Source of the DNA: Falsochrobactrum shanghaiense
GTDB lineage: Bacteria > Pseudomonadota > Alphaproteobacteria > Rhizobiales > Rhizobiaceae
Length of the DNA stretch: 64,000 bases
Reading direction: 5' to 3'
NCBI RefSeq assembly: GCF_003149535.1
Contig: NZ_QGDB01000002.1
Span: forward strand, 620,001-684,000
The notes beneath the pieces are model-generated. The model had not been told where the DNA came from. It did no database searches and saw nothing but the letters and a program-made list of their open reading frames with translations. Shown here piece by piece: positions 28,532 through 34,926 of the stretch. Numbering within the stretch: the stretch's first letter is position 1; the number at the start of each line of letters is the position of its first letter. The position numbers were made by a program, and so were the translations under genes.

Positions 28532-28633
28532 AGCATGTCGCCCGAAAGTGGGAACCGGTTTCGGGATAACGACATGCGTTAAAACAAAAACTGAAAGCGT
28601 AAGGAGCGAATCTGAAAGATCGCGACACGCTTT
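28532..28633. repeat. palindromic intergenic repeat (Bru-RS/RIME-like), second copy
   Basis: CATGTCGCCCGAAAGTGGG, then AACCGGTTTCGGGATAACGACATG, then a tail AAAGATCGCGACACGCTTT. Outer arms CATGTCG and CGACATG enclose CGAAAGTGGGAACCGGTTTCGG, the counterpart of the inner part of the 8569-8611 palindrome. It resembles dispersed Brucella/Rhizobiales elements and marks DNA that is still chromosomal. Confidence 0.6.
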
Positions 28634-28757
28634 AGCGGCGCATCTGAAAGATGCTTAACCCGATGGCTGCTTTGGGAAAATGGTACGGTCGGTTGGTATC
28701 AAACTAACCTCTTAGTCATTGTTTTTATTATATTATTTTAATTGCGCATCCGTAATT

Positions 28758-28800
28758 GTATCACAGTTTGTTACACAATTAGTTGCACAGGTTGTTGCAC
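28758..28800 (+). repeat. four 12-bp phased direct repeats (CAC-core iterons)
   Basis: The core CAC recurs at exact 12-bp steps (28762, 28774, 28786, 28798), as ATCAC, GTTACAC, AGTTGCAC and TGTTGCAC. The last two copies share GTTGCACA/G. The array lies 25 bases upstream of a sigma-70-like -35 element and fits a multi-site operator or phage regulator array. Confidence 0.6.
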
Positions 28801-28825
28801 GTTAAAGTACGTCAAATTTAGCGTC

Positions 28826-28854
28826 TTGACGACGGAGTACAATGAGAACAAAAT
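28826..28854 (+). promoter_or_regulatory. sigma-70-like promoter with overlapping inverted repeat
   Basis: -35 TTGACG (28826-28831), 17-bp spacer, -10 CAAAAT (28849-28854), about 30 bases before the first small-protein ATG. The -35 hexamer is also the right arm of an inverted repeat with CGTCAA at 28810-28815, so a bound repressor there would block it. Confidence 0.6.
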
Positions 28855-28883
28855 AGGAACATATAAATTAGCAGGAGGAAGCC

Positions 28884-29069
28884 ATGAACGCTCTTGTGCA
28901 AAATTACGAAGATGAAATTCAGCAGGTTCTCGCCTACCACGGTGGCGATGTGCACGCGGCCATTGAAGCGCTTTTGAAAGACCGCGACTTTCTGGCGCGT
29001 GAAGTTGAACTCGCTCGCCTTGCCGTAACACATGGCCAACGCGCCGACCTTTTTAAGAGGGCTGCGTGA
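28884..29069 (+). CDS. small UBA-like phage protein, copy 1
   Basis: A 61-residue protein. The segment VLAYHGGDVHAAIEALLKD is like the second and third helices of UBA/TS-N-type three-helix bundles (GGDVxxAIxxLL), followed by a helical DRDFLAREVELARLA. It is clearly paralogous to the protein at 29413. The ribosome site is GCAGGAGGAAGCC. It begins a run of overlapping small plus-strand genes behind the 28826 promoter. The UBA resemblance is by eye only, and the function is unknown. Confidence 0.7.
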   Translation: MNALVQNYEDEIQQVLAYHGGDVHAAIEALLKDRDFLAREVELARLAVTHGQRADLFKRAA

Positions 29070-29317
29070 TGAAAACGTTCCAAGTCGCTCTTCCTGAAGC
29101 TTACGCTTTGAAATGTGCCCGGCGCGAAGTGCATCGCGATGCTGACCGTCTTGGCGCCCGTTTGCCTCATCGCATGGCGCGAAAGTCGGGCGTGGATTTC
29201 TGCGTATTCAGCTTCCCAACAGAAAGGCTCATGGGCGCCTTTATGCGACGGCACGGCGGGAAGCCATTCGGCGGCTCTGCATCTGCCGACAAGTGGGAAA
29301 AAATCGTCGTGCGATAA
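29069..29317 (+). CDS. small basic phage protein, copy 1 partner
   Basis: An 82-residue basic protein. Its start (ATG 29069) overlaps the preceding stop as TGATG. The C-terminal part FSFPTERLMGAFMRRHGGKPF resembles FQTEEGQQEFIRLYGGKAH in the protein at 29607, so both members of the two-gene unit are duplicated. No domain is recognised. High Arg and His content is compatible with nucleic-acid contact, but this is weak evidence. Confidence 0.6.
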   Translation: MKTFQVALPEAYALKCARREVHRDADRLGARLPHRMARKSGVDFCVFSFPTERLMGAFMRRHGGKPFGGSASADKWEKIVVR

Positions 29318-29400
29318 TGAATGAGCCTGCGCCTGAAAACAGGGCAGGCACCGGTAATAAAATTTCAGACAGGTTTGGAAATGAAGATGTCTGCTTATGA
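29317..29400 (+). CDS. possible 27-residue peptide gene
   Basis: The frame ATG 29317 overlaps the preceding stop as TAATG and ends at TGA 29400, just before the ribosome site (GAGGAGCACG) of the next gene. It is polar (NEPAPENRAGTGNK). Coupled spacing is its only support. Confidence 0.3.
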   Translation: MNEPAPENRAGTGNKISDRFGNEDVCL

Positions 29401-29412
29401 GGAGCACGACAA

Positions 29413-29610
29413 ATGAACGCGCTTGCGCAAAAAGAAGGATACCAGGACGAAATTGATCTGGTACTCGCCTTCCATGACGGTGACGTGCGAGCTGCAATAG
29501 AGACCTTGCTGAAAGACCGCGATTTTCTGGTGAAGGAAATCGAATATGCTAGCCTCACAATGTCGATGGGCTTTGCCCGCGGATGGAAGCCGACGGTGTT
29601 CGTAAAATGA
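29413..29610 (+). CDS. small UBA-like phage protein, copy 2
   Basis: A 65-residue paralogue of the protein at 28884. VLAFHDGDVRAAIETLLKD and DRDFLVKEIEYASL align without gaps to copy 1, and even the DNA around the start (ATGAACGC...CTTG.GCAAAA) is similar. The C-terminus SMGFARGWKPTVFVK differs. GAGGAGCACGACAA precedes the ATG. It overlaps the next gene by ATGA. Small proteins of this type are widespread in Rhizobiales prophages to my knowledge, with no known function. Confidence 0.7.
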   Translation: MNALAQKEGYQDEIDLVLAFHDGDVRAAIETLLKDRDFLVKEIEYASLTMSMGFARGWKPTVFVK

Positions 29611-29906
29611 GCGGCAGGTCACGCGGTGAGCCGCCTAAGACGCTCATCAACAAAGAATATCCGTTTCAAGTCGTGCTTTACCTCACAGATTGGCACCGAA
29701 CAAACCTCGTTCAGATGTTGAACGACCGGGAGAGATTAGGCGGGTATCGGCTATGGAGAAGTGTGTATCACGATAAGAAAGATTTCAGCTCGGCCATGTT
29801 CCAGACCGAGGAAGGCCAGCAAGAATTCATCCGGCTTTATGGCGGCAAGGCACATAACCCGCACGACAAGTCTTCCAAGCCGTGGGAGACGTATTTTGAG
29901 AAATGA
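29607..29906 (+). CDS. small phage protein, copy 2 partner
   Basis: A 99-residue protein starting at ATG 29607 in a four-base overlap with the previous gene; an in-frame ATG at 29583 lies inside that gene. YPFQVVLYLTDWHRTNLVQML is followed by FQTEEGQQEFIRLYGGKAHNP, the part shared with 29069-29317. It is coupled by ATGA to the next gene. No known domain. Confidence 0.6.
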   Translation: MSGRSRGEPPKTLINKEYPFQVVLYLTDWHRTNLVQMLNDRERLGGYRLWRSVYHDKKDFSSAMFQTEEGQQEFIRLYGGKAHNPHDKSSKPWETYFEK

Positions 29907-30148
29907 GAATAAGACCGACCTTCCTGAAGGAAATGCCTGCTTCAGCACGGATAATGGATCTGTTCGGCTGGTACGAGCTTTACGGCTATTGCTGCCGATG
30001 CGGCCATATCGGGTCCGTAGACAGAACCATCATTCTGCGAAAGTTCGGTACTCACACCTATTTCGTGGATCTGCACCCTCGAATGCGGTGCAAGGCCTGC
30101 ACGGCCAAGGGCGATGCTCAATTCGGGATAACAAAGGCACCGAGATAA
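29903..30148 (+). CDS. small zinc-ribbon-like phage protein
   Basis: An 81-residue protein with two cysteine pairs, YCCRCGH near residue 29-35 and MRCKACTAK near residue 60-68, spaced like a zinc ribbon. It overlaps the preceding gene by ATGA, and the next ATG lies one base after its stop. Zinc binding is inferred from the CxxC pairs; a regulatory or DNA-binding role is only a possibility. Confidence 0.6.
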   Translation: MRIRPTFLKEMPASARIMDLFGWYELYGYCCRCGHIGSVDRTIILRKFGTHTYFVDLHPRMRCKACTAKGDAQFGITKAPR

Positions 30149-30149
30149 A

Positions 30150-30335
30150 ATGAGCGGATATAAGAGCGAGAACACCGTCGCAACCAAAGGCGGCAAGCTT
30201 TTTGAGCACTACTGTGATTCGAAGGGCTGCAAAGCGTGGGGTTCGTTTGGCTACAAGACGGCCTTTGGACAGCTCTGGTTTTGCCGTGAGCATAAACAGG
30301 AAGGCGAAGACGCGCTGGCTGGCAGAAAGAAATAG
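30150..30335 (+). CDS. small Cys/His phage protein
   Basis: A 61-residue protein with C-x4-C (YCDSKGCKAWG) and C-x2-H (FCREHK), a spacing that could hold one zinc ion. It starts one base after the preceding stop and is the last of the small plus-strand run. No name is possible. A tandem pair of GGCGCCCGTT sits directly after the stop. Confidence 0.6.
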   Translation: MSGYKSENTVATKGGKLFEHYCDSKGCKAWGSFGYKTAFGQLWFCREHKQEGEDALAGRKK

Positions 30336-30362
30336 GCGCCCGTTCACAGGCGCCCGTTGGAA

Positions 30363-30485
30363 TTACCTTCCAGTCTTGCATCCTTTGCCGGTACGGCAGT
30401 GACTTTCTGGCTTCGAGCTAGCCATAGCCGACGCTGTAGATGCCCCAGCCAAGAGTAAAGCCATCGCGATAATTGCAAATTTCAT
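30363..30485 (-). CDS. 40-residue secreted cationic peptide
   Basis: A short gene read on the minus strand: ATG 30485 with GGAGGGTGCT in front, stop TAA at 30363. The first ~22 residues form a typical signal peptide (KFAIIAMALLLAGASTASA). The predicted mature part of about 18 residues is basic, with two cysteines (SHCRTGKGCKTGR). The strong ribosome site and signal peptide argue that it is real. It is antisense-oriented to its neighbours. The function is unknown. Confidence 0.6.
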   Translation of the reverse strand: MKFAIIAMALLLAGASTASAMASSKPESHCRTGKGCKTGR

Positions 30486-30633
30486 AGCACCCTCCAATAT
30501 TCCCTTCCCCTGCGGAAGGTTGGAGTACATTCAACCAATTCAGGCTTGTAGATTAAATACGCCATCCGCCGTATTTCGCGCTGGCTGGACGAAAACAATA
30601 AGCGCACTACATTTCCAGCAACCGGAGGCGCGC

Positions 30634-31302
30634 ATGTGCGGACGATTTACCCAGACCTATACGTGGGCTGAAATCCACGCGATGTACAATCTGACGGCAG
30701 TTACGCCTCGGAATATCCAGCCTCGCTACAATATCGCGCCGACCACGCAGGTTGGCGTAATCACGCAGAAAGACGGCGCACTCTACTATTCAGAAATGCG
30801 TTGGCGGCTCGTGCCCAACTGGTGGTCGAAGGATTTGAAGAGTGTCCCGGCTACTTTCAACGCACGGTCTGAAGAGATCGCCAGTAAGCCAATGTTTCGC
30901 TCCGCCTTCAAAAGCACCCGCTGCCTCATCCCCGCAACGGGCTTCTTCGAATGGTCAGGCCCGAAAGAGGCGCGCCAACCCTGGTTCATCTCTGCTAAGG
31001 ACGGGAAGCCCCTGACCTTCGCAGGCCTGCATGAGACATGGCGCGACCGAACCACCGGCGAAGAGGTGAAAAGCTGCACGATAATCACCTGTGCCGCTAA
31101 CGACTTCATGGCAAAAATTCACACCCGAATGCCCGTCATCTTGGACGAGAAGGACTGGCACCTCTGGTTGTCAGAGCCACGTGAAGATTTGCTCAGACCC
31201 GCAAATGACGACGTACTGCAAGCGTGGCGCGTGTCGCCCCAGGTTAACAACAGTCGCTACACTGGCGATGACACCATGGAACCTATCAAACCCATGGAAT
31301 AG
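30634..31302 (+). CDS. SOS response-associated peptidase (SRAP/YedK/HMCES family)
   Basis: A 222-residue SRAP protein that covalently captures abasic sites in single-stranded DNA. It begins MCGRFT, so the catalytic Cys2 is exposed after Met removal. The other active-site residues are present: NARSE (Asn), GFFEW (Glu) and HTRMPVIL (His). ATG 30634, with CCGGAGGCGCG upstream, is used; the earlier in-frame ATG would mask Cys2. SRAP genes occur both in chromosomes and on phages, so this may be a phage-carried DNA-damage function. Confidence 0.93.
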   Translation: MCGRFTQTYTWAEIHAMYNLTAVTPRNIQPRYNIAPTTQVGVITQKDGALYYSEMRWRLVPNWWSKDLKSVPATFNARSEEIASKPMFRSAFKSTRCLIPATGFFEWSGPKEARQPWFISAKDGKPLTFAGLHETWRDRTTGEEVKSCTIITCAANDFMAKIHTRMPVILDEKDWHLWLSEPREDLLRPANDDVLQAWRVSPQVNNSRYTGDDTMEPIKPME

Positions 31303-31423
31303 CCTTTTCTGCGCCAAGGGCATACTTTTCAGAAACCTTCTGGGCCGTTCCGCATTAACCTATATCACTTGAATCAATGCCCCACGGCTTTTGCTTTGGT
31401 TGAGGACTGAAGGGAGGCTAATC

Positions 31424-31708
31424 ATGCCGTTTTTTAGCGAGGGAAGCCGCATTTATACAATCGAGGAAGTGAACTTTATGCGACGGATTTATTCCGATGC
31501 TGTTGTCCTGCTCGATGAAAGCGAAAGAGAGTATGTGGGGATAGATCTCTCTGGCACAATTATCATGCTTTATGAGAGCGGGCTTCGAGACCTCGGCTAC
31601 ATGTCAGAATTGGCCGCCAAATTGACACACCAGAAATATCAATTCCGGCATCCAGAAGATCATTTTCCCGCCGCAAACTCCAATATGGAATCAGCCGATT
31701 ATGATTAA
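31424..31708 (+). CDS. hypothetical acidic protein
   Basis: A 94-residue acidic protein (YTIEEVNFMRRIYSDAVVLLDESE near the start) without membrane segments. GGGAGGCTAATC precedes ATG 31424. It stands alone between the SRAP gene and the membrane-protein pair. No family is recognised. Confidence 0.55.
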   Translation: MPFFSEGSRIYTIEEVNFMRRIYSDAVVLLDESEREYVGIDLSGTIIMLYESGLRDLGYMSELAAKLTHQKYQFRHPEDHFPAANSNMESADYD

Positions 31709-31888
31709 CATCATGGACACTTTGCGGAATTCGTTGAAGAACGAGACACGAAAGTCGAAGTAAGCAGTTCGGACAGTGCCCACCGACCCGACTAAGTATT
31801 TTTAGAATAAATAAAATTCATACTGAATGAAACTTTTTAAGAGCTGCCGAGTTCTCATCTCCAGAGCACAATCCATCGATCACTAAAA

Positions 31889-31912
31889 TCCCGACCTTCG
31901 GGCATTTTTTTA
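31889..31912 (+). terminator. rho-independent terminator
   Basis: Short stem CCCGA/TCGGG around CCT, followed by CATTTTTTTATC. It closes the transcript of 31424-31708 and lies 24 bases before the 24-residue peptide gene. Confidence 0.65.
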
Positions 31913-31935
31913 TCTATGCAAAGGAGACAATCAAC

Positions 31936-32010
31936 ATGAACTCTATCATCTATTTAGTAGGACTAGTTGTCATCGTGTTGTTCATTCTCTCTTTTCTGGG
32001 GTTACGTTGA
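31936..32010 (+). CDS. 24-residue single-TM peptide
   Basis: ATG 31936 with AAGGAGACAATCAAC in front; stop TGA at 32008-32010 overlaps the next ATG (TGATG). Nearly the whole peptide is one hydrophobic helix (IIYLVGLVVIVLFILSFLG), ending LR. Strong ribosome site, coupling and composition make it a probable small membrane protein acting with the 364-residue protein behind it. Confidence 0.7.
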   Translation: MNSIIYLVGLVVIVLFILSFLGLR

Positions 32011-33104
32011 TGGTAGATCCAACTGTCGTAGAAAAGACGTCTGATCGCGGCTATGTAGACTGGGCGGCAATCTTTGCTGGCGCTACAGTGGCATCAGGTG
32101 TGATGGCCGTCCTGACCACATTCGCCGGCGGCCTTGGCTTAAGCTCATTTTCCGTCGATGAAGGCGGGGATATAAGTACGGTATGGCTCGTTATTACGGC
32201 GCTCTTTATCGTCATATCGACGGTCGCCTCTTATATGCTCGGCGGATATATCACCGGAAGAATGCGCCGCCCCGCTGGAACCACAACTCGTGACGAACTA
32301 ACCGTTCGGGACGGCCTGAACGGCTTGGTTGTATGGGGTTTGGGAACGATCGTTTCCACGCTACTACTCGTCAGCGCTATTTCAGGTGGTGCAAAAGCGG
32401 TTGGAAGCGCGGCTGAGACAGCAGTACAAACCGCTGGTACAGTTGTTGGCAGCGCCGCTCAGGGCGCCGGTCAGTTAGCGGGCGGCATCGTTTCAGGTGC
32501 AGGGCAAGCTGTCTCGGGGCTTGCGCAAGGCGCAGGGCAAGCGGCCGCTCCATCCGTAGAGCAGATGTTGCCGCAAGGACTGAAAACCAACCCATTAGAC
32601 TATCTTACAGATAGCCTGCTGCGCACAGACGCCCAAGGAAGCTCTGTGGCCGGTCAGGAAGCACAGAACTTGGCGGATTTCCAACGTCAGATAAGCGGCA
32701 TTCTGGGAAACCTTCTTAGTACTGGCGAAATTTCTGACGCTGACCGCGCTTGGCTCACAAACCAAGTCGCCACGCGGACGGGACTTAGTCAAAATGACGC
32801 CCAGACGCGAGTGAACCAGACCGTTGAGCGCGTTCAGGCCCTGCGCTCCGAAGCTCAGGCGAAAGTGGAAGAAGCGAAGAAGGCACTCGCCGACGCTCAA
32901 GCACAGGCCGAGAAAGCTGCTGAAGAAGTAAAGGCTCAAGCGGCTGAAACTGCTGAAAAGGCCAGAATAACTGGCATTCTCACTGCATTCCTGCTTGCAG
33001 CATCTGCTCTCGTTGCCGCTGTGGCAGCCTACATCGGAGCCATACACGGAGGCCGTCATCGTGACGAAGGCAGAATTTGGGGTGGCTTATCTTACCACAG
33101 ATAA
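32010..33104 (+). CDS. membrane protein with Ala/Gly-rich and coiled-coil regions
   Basis: A 364-residue protein. There are three TM segments in the first ~130 residues (WAAIFAGATVASGVMAVLTT, STVWLVITALFIVISTVASY, LVVWGLGTIVSTLLLVSAIS), then a low-complexity Ala/Gly segment with repeats of GAGQ (about 135-185), a helical region with a heptad-like Ala/Glu/Gln coiled coil (about 285-315), and a last TM near residues 322-345. It is coupled to the 24-residue peptide. Related proteins are widespread in Rhizobiales without known function; a stress role is only a guess. Confidence 0.75.
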   Translation: MVDPTVVEKTSDRGYVDWAAIFAGATVASGVMAVLTTFAGGLGLSSFSVDEGGDISTVWLVITALFIVISTVASYMLGGYITGRMRRPAGTTTRDELTVRDGLNGLVVWGLGTIVSTLLLVSAISGGAKAVGSAAETAVQTAGTVVGSAAQGAGQLAGGIVSGAGQAVSGLAQGAGQAAAPSVEQMLPQGLKTNPLDYLTDSLLRTDAQGSSVAGQEAQNLADFQRQISGILGNLLSTGEISDADRAWLTNQVATRTGLSQNDAQTRVNQTVERVQALRSEAQAKVEEAKKALADAQAQAEKAAEEVKAQAAETAEKARITGILTAFLLAASALVAAVAAYIGAIHGGRHRDEGRIWGGLSYHR

Positions 33105-33120
33105 CCAATCCGCTTAGGCG

Positions 33121-33161
33121 AAAAGGGCTCTGGAGGAATCCGGGGCCCTTTTGATTTTTTT
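33121..33161 (+). terminator. rho-independent terminator of the membrane-protein pair
   Basis: AAAAGGGC and GCCCTTTT arms with a 16-base loop, followed by GATTTTTTT. It lies 17 bases after the stop. Confidence 0.8.
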
Positions 33162-33242
33162 CCTAGACGGACAACCTCTTTGGCCGCCGGCCATCGAGCC
33201 GCCGAAGAAGGCGGCCTACATCCCTGAAAGGCAGAAAGTTTG

Positions 33243-33274
33243 AAGCCTGACTTCATGTCAGGCTTTACTTTTTT
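33243..33274 (+). terminator. rho-independent terminator without an upstream gene
   Basis: Perfect nine-base arms AAGCCTGAC/GTCAGGCTT, loop TTCAT, followed by TACTTTTTT. No coding sequence lies between this and the previous terminator. Confidence 0.8.
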
Positions 33275-33326
33275 GACCAGATGGGTAAATTTTTGTCGCC
33301 CTTGGGAGAGAGGGCTCAGTAGCCTT

Positions 33327-33359
33327 ACCCCGCGCGGTTTTCGCTGCGGGGTTCTTTTT
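33327..33359 (+). terminator. third rho-independent terminator in series
   Basis: ACCCCGC/GCGGGGT arms with a 12-base loop, followed by TCTTTTTG. Again without a coding sequence directly upstream. Confidence 0.7.
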
Positions 33360-33556
33360 GATACGAATTAAACTTCCGCTAATGAATCAATTGTAGGGCC
33401 GTTGGTCCAAAGTACGGTTTGCCCTTAAGTGACCTTAATTGTCCGCTTGCTATTCGCGTGCAGTCCGTCCACCATAGGTTGTCAGCTTTTGATTGAATAC
33501 GGGCTCAGCTGACGCGGGCTGAACTGCCCTTGCCCGCAATTTGAAAGGAGGACGCT

Positions 33557-33781
33557 ATGTCTTCCAACATCCATAATATTGATTTTCACTCAAACCATCG
33601 CATACTGAAGCAGATGATTATGAAAGCCGGTTATCTAACAGCCAGGATGAAGCCACTGCCGGGTCCTCATTACAATGACTCGGTATTGATTTTAAATAGC
33701 TTTATGGCTGAGGTCATGGGCGACATTCAAGCGAATGCAGGCCCCCACACTGATGGCTCATTCTCTTACGGCACAGCTTAA
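33557..33781 (+). CDS. hypothetical small protein
   Basis: A 74-residue protein preceded by a strong AAAGGAGGACGCT ribosome site. His- and Asn-rich N-terminus (NIHNIDFHSNHR), then KQMIMKAGYLTARMKPLPG. No known domain, signal or TM segment. It stands alone behind the triple terminator and before the cold-shock gene. Confidence 0.55.
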   Translation: MSSNIHNIDFHSNHRILKQMIMKAGYLTARMKPLPGPHYNDSVLILNSFMAEVMGDIQANAGPHTDGSFSYGTA

Positions 33782-34079
33782 CAATCATCATTTGAGGGAG
33801 CCCGCACCGGGCCTCTCAAGTAACTCGTTATTTCTATATGAAGACAACAGAAATAGTAATAGATTTAAGTTTTTCTCTCTATGAAAGAGATCGTGAGATA
33901 TTAATAATTTGACAAAATTTATTTAAGCTGATAGAAGCTAGAAATCGAGATTTTCTTGCTGAGATTTGCTCCCTGCGCGATTAGCACTGCGCGCCGAACG
34001 AAAACTCCCTTTAAAAAATCGTTTCATCTCTGCGTTTAATTCAAACGCGGATATCAATATTGCTATGAAAGGGGTTCAT
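33782..34079. promoter_or_regulatory. leader region of the cold-shock gene
   Basis: 298 bases, strongly AT-rich from 33820. It probably holds the csp promoter and a long 5' leader, as is usual for cold-shock genes whose leader folding controls translation. A short hairpin GCCCGCACCGGGC sits just after the preceding gene. Confidence 0.45.
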
Positions 34080-34289
34080 ATGAGCACCGGCACAGTTAAA
34101 TGGTTTAACGCAGCAAAAGGCTTTGGTTTCATTCAGCCTGAAAACGGCGGTTTGGATGCGTTTGTTCACATCTCCGCTGTTGAGCGAGCAGGTATGCATA
34201 CGCTCAGTGAAGGTCAGAAGCTGACATATGATCTTGAACAGGATCGCAAGTCTGGAAAAATGTCCGTTTGTAATTTGCAGGCGGCTTGA
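34080..34289 (+). CDS. cold-shock protein (CspA family)
   Basis: A 69-residue single CSD domain. It starts STGTVKWFNAAKGFGFIQPE, containing both RNP1 (KGFGFI) and RNP2 (DAFVHIS), and ends in KSGKMSVCNLQAA. It binds single-stranded RNA and DNA as an RNA chaperone. GAAAGGGGTTCAT precedes ATG 34080; the upstream in-frame sequence has no ribosome site. A terminator follows at 34354. It may be a chromosomal or phage-carried copy. Confidence 0.95.
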   Translation: MSTGTVKWFNAAKGFGFIQPENGGLDAFVHISAVERAGMHTLSEGQKLTYDLEQDRKSGKMSVCNLQAA

Positions 34290-34353
34290 ATGAAGTTTCT
34301 TCTTTCTAGTGACCACGGATGTACTGGCACAATCGGAAGAAGTTGACTTTTGG

Positions 34354-34380
34354 GGTCGGGCAATAGCCCGACCTTTTTTA
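34354..34380 (+). terminator. rho-independent terminator of the cold-shock gene
   Basis: GGTCGGGC/GCCCGACC perfect arms, AATA loop, followed by TTTTTTTATT. Confidence 0.88.
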
Positions 34381-34418
34381 TTGCCCGGCAAGGGAGCCAA
34401 CACGAAAGAGAGATTAGA

Positions 34419-34619
34419 ATGAATAACCATGAAGTGAATATCGGAATTACCATTCCGAACAGTAACTTTAGCGTGGTGAAAAATGCTGTTGCTACGCAGC
34501 GCGATATTGAAGACGCGCACAAACAGATGTCATCCCCCTCAGAAGATTGGACAAAACTTTCCAATATACTTAGGCGGTCGTGCGGAGGCTCATCGCGAAA
34601 ACGTTCTTTTCGTAGATAA
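34419..34619 (+). CDS. hypothetical small protein
   Basis: A 66-residue frame with GAGAGATTAGA before ATG 34419. It is polar and ends in a basic SSRKRSFRR tail. No domain is visible. It is the last plus-strand gene before the minus-strand accessory block, whose final gene stops only 25 bases away. Moderate confidence, because nothing beyond the ribosome site supports it. Confidence 0.4.
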   Translation: MNNHEVNIGITIPNSNFSVVKNAVATQRDIEDAHKQMSSPSEDWTKLSNILRRSCGGSSRKRSFRR

Positions 34620-34644
34620 GAACCCAAGGGAGCCGCGTTACTGG

Positions 34645-34926
34645 CTACGTTTTTCTTCTCGTTTCCAATGCCTTCAGCCTCTCAGCGAAATAAATAATCT
34701 TATTCAGATCGTACATTCGGCTGGCCGCGTCTTTCTCACCGAACCTATAGCAAGCCTTGAAGATGTTGCCGAGCGCGAAGGACATGCCTTTGTGCTCGAT
34801 CAGGTCGTTTAGCTCGGTCGCATGGGGAGGCAGCTCGTAATAGCTCGTGCTGCCGCCGTCGGAGGTGACTGATTTAAACTTGAGGTCGGCATAAATGGGC
34901 GCTGTTCTGTCGACGACGAAACTCAT
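34645..34926 (-). CDS. hypothetical phage protein
   Basis: A 93-residue protein (AFALGNIFKACYRFGEKDAASRMYDLNKIIYFAERL in two parts around residues 50-85), predicted helical C-terminus and no TM. It overlaps the upstream gene by ATGA and is the last gene of the minus-strand accessory operon. The family is not recognised. Confidence 0.65.
   Translation of the reverse strand: MSFVVDRTAPIYADLKFKSVTSDGGSTSYYELPPHATELNDLIEHKGMSFALGNIFKACYRFGEKDAASRMYDLNKIIYFAERLKALETRRKT

Larger units (their letters stand above)
28430..28883. other. chromosome-to-prophage transition region
   Basis: 454 bases. From left to right: the palindromic repeat at 28532-28633, an AT-rich stretch, the 12-bp phased repeats at 28758-28800 and a sigma-70-like promoter. 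The left prophage attachment site may lie here, but it cannot be defined without the right end. Confidence 0.5.
33105..33556. other. intergenic region with three intrinsic terminators
   Basis: 452 bases with no supported gene but with three terminator hairpins (33121, 33243, 33327) and an inverted repeat GGCCGCC/GGCGGCC at 33182-33216. The region could encode one or two short stable RNAs; see findings. Confidence 0.5.

Noticed and set aside
30336-30360. Tandem GGCGCCCGTT pair as a terminator or att site
   Set aside because: Only two short copies, no T-run, and no second locus in the window to pair with.
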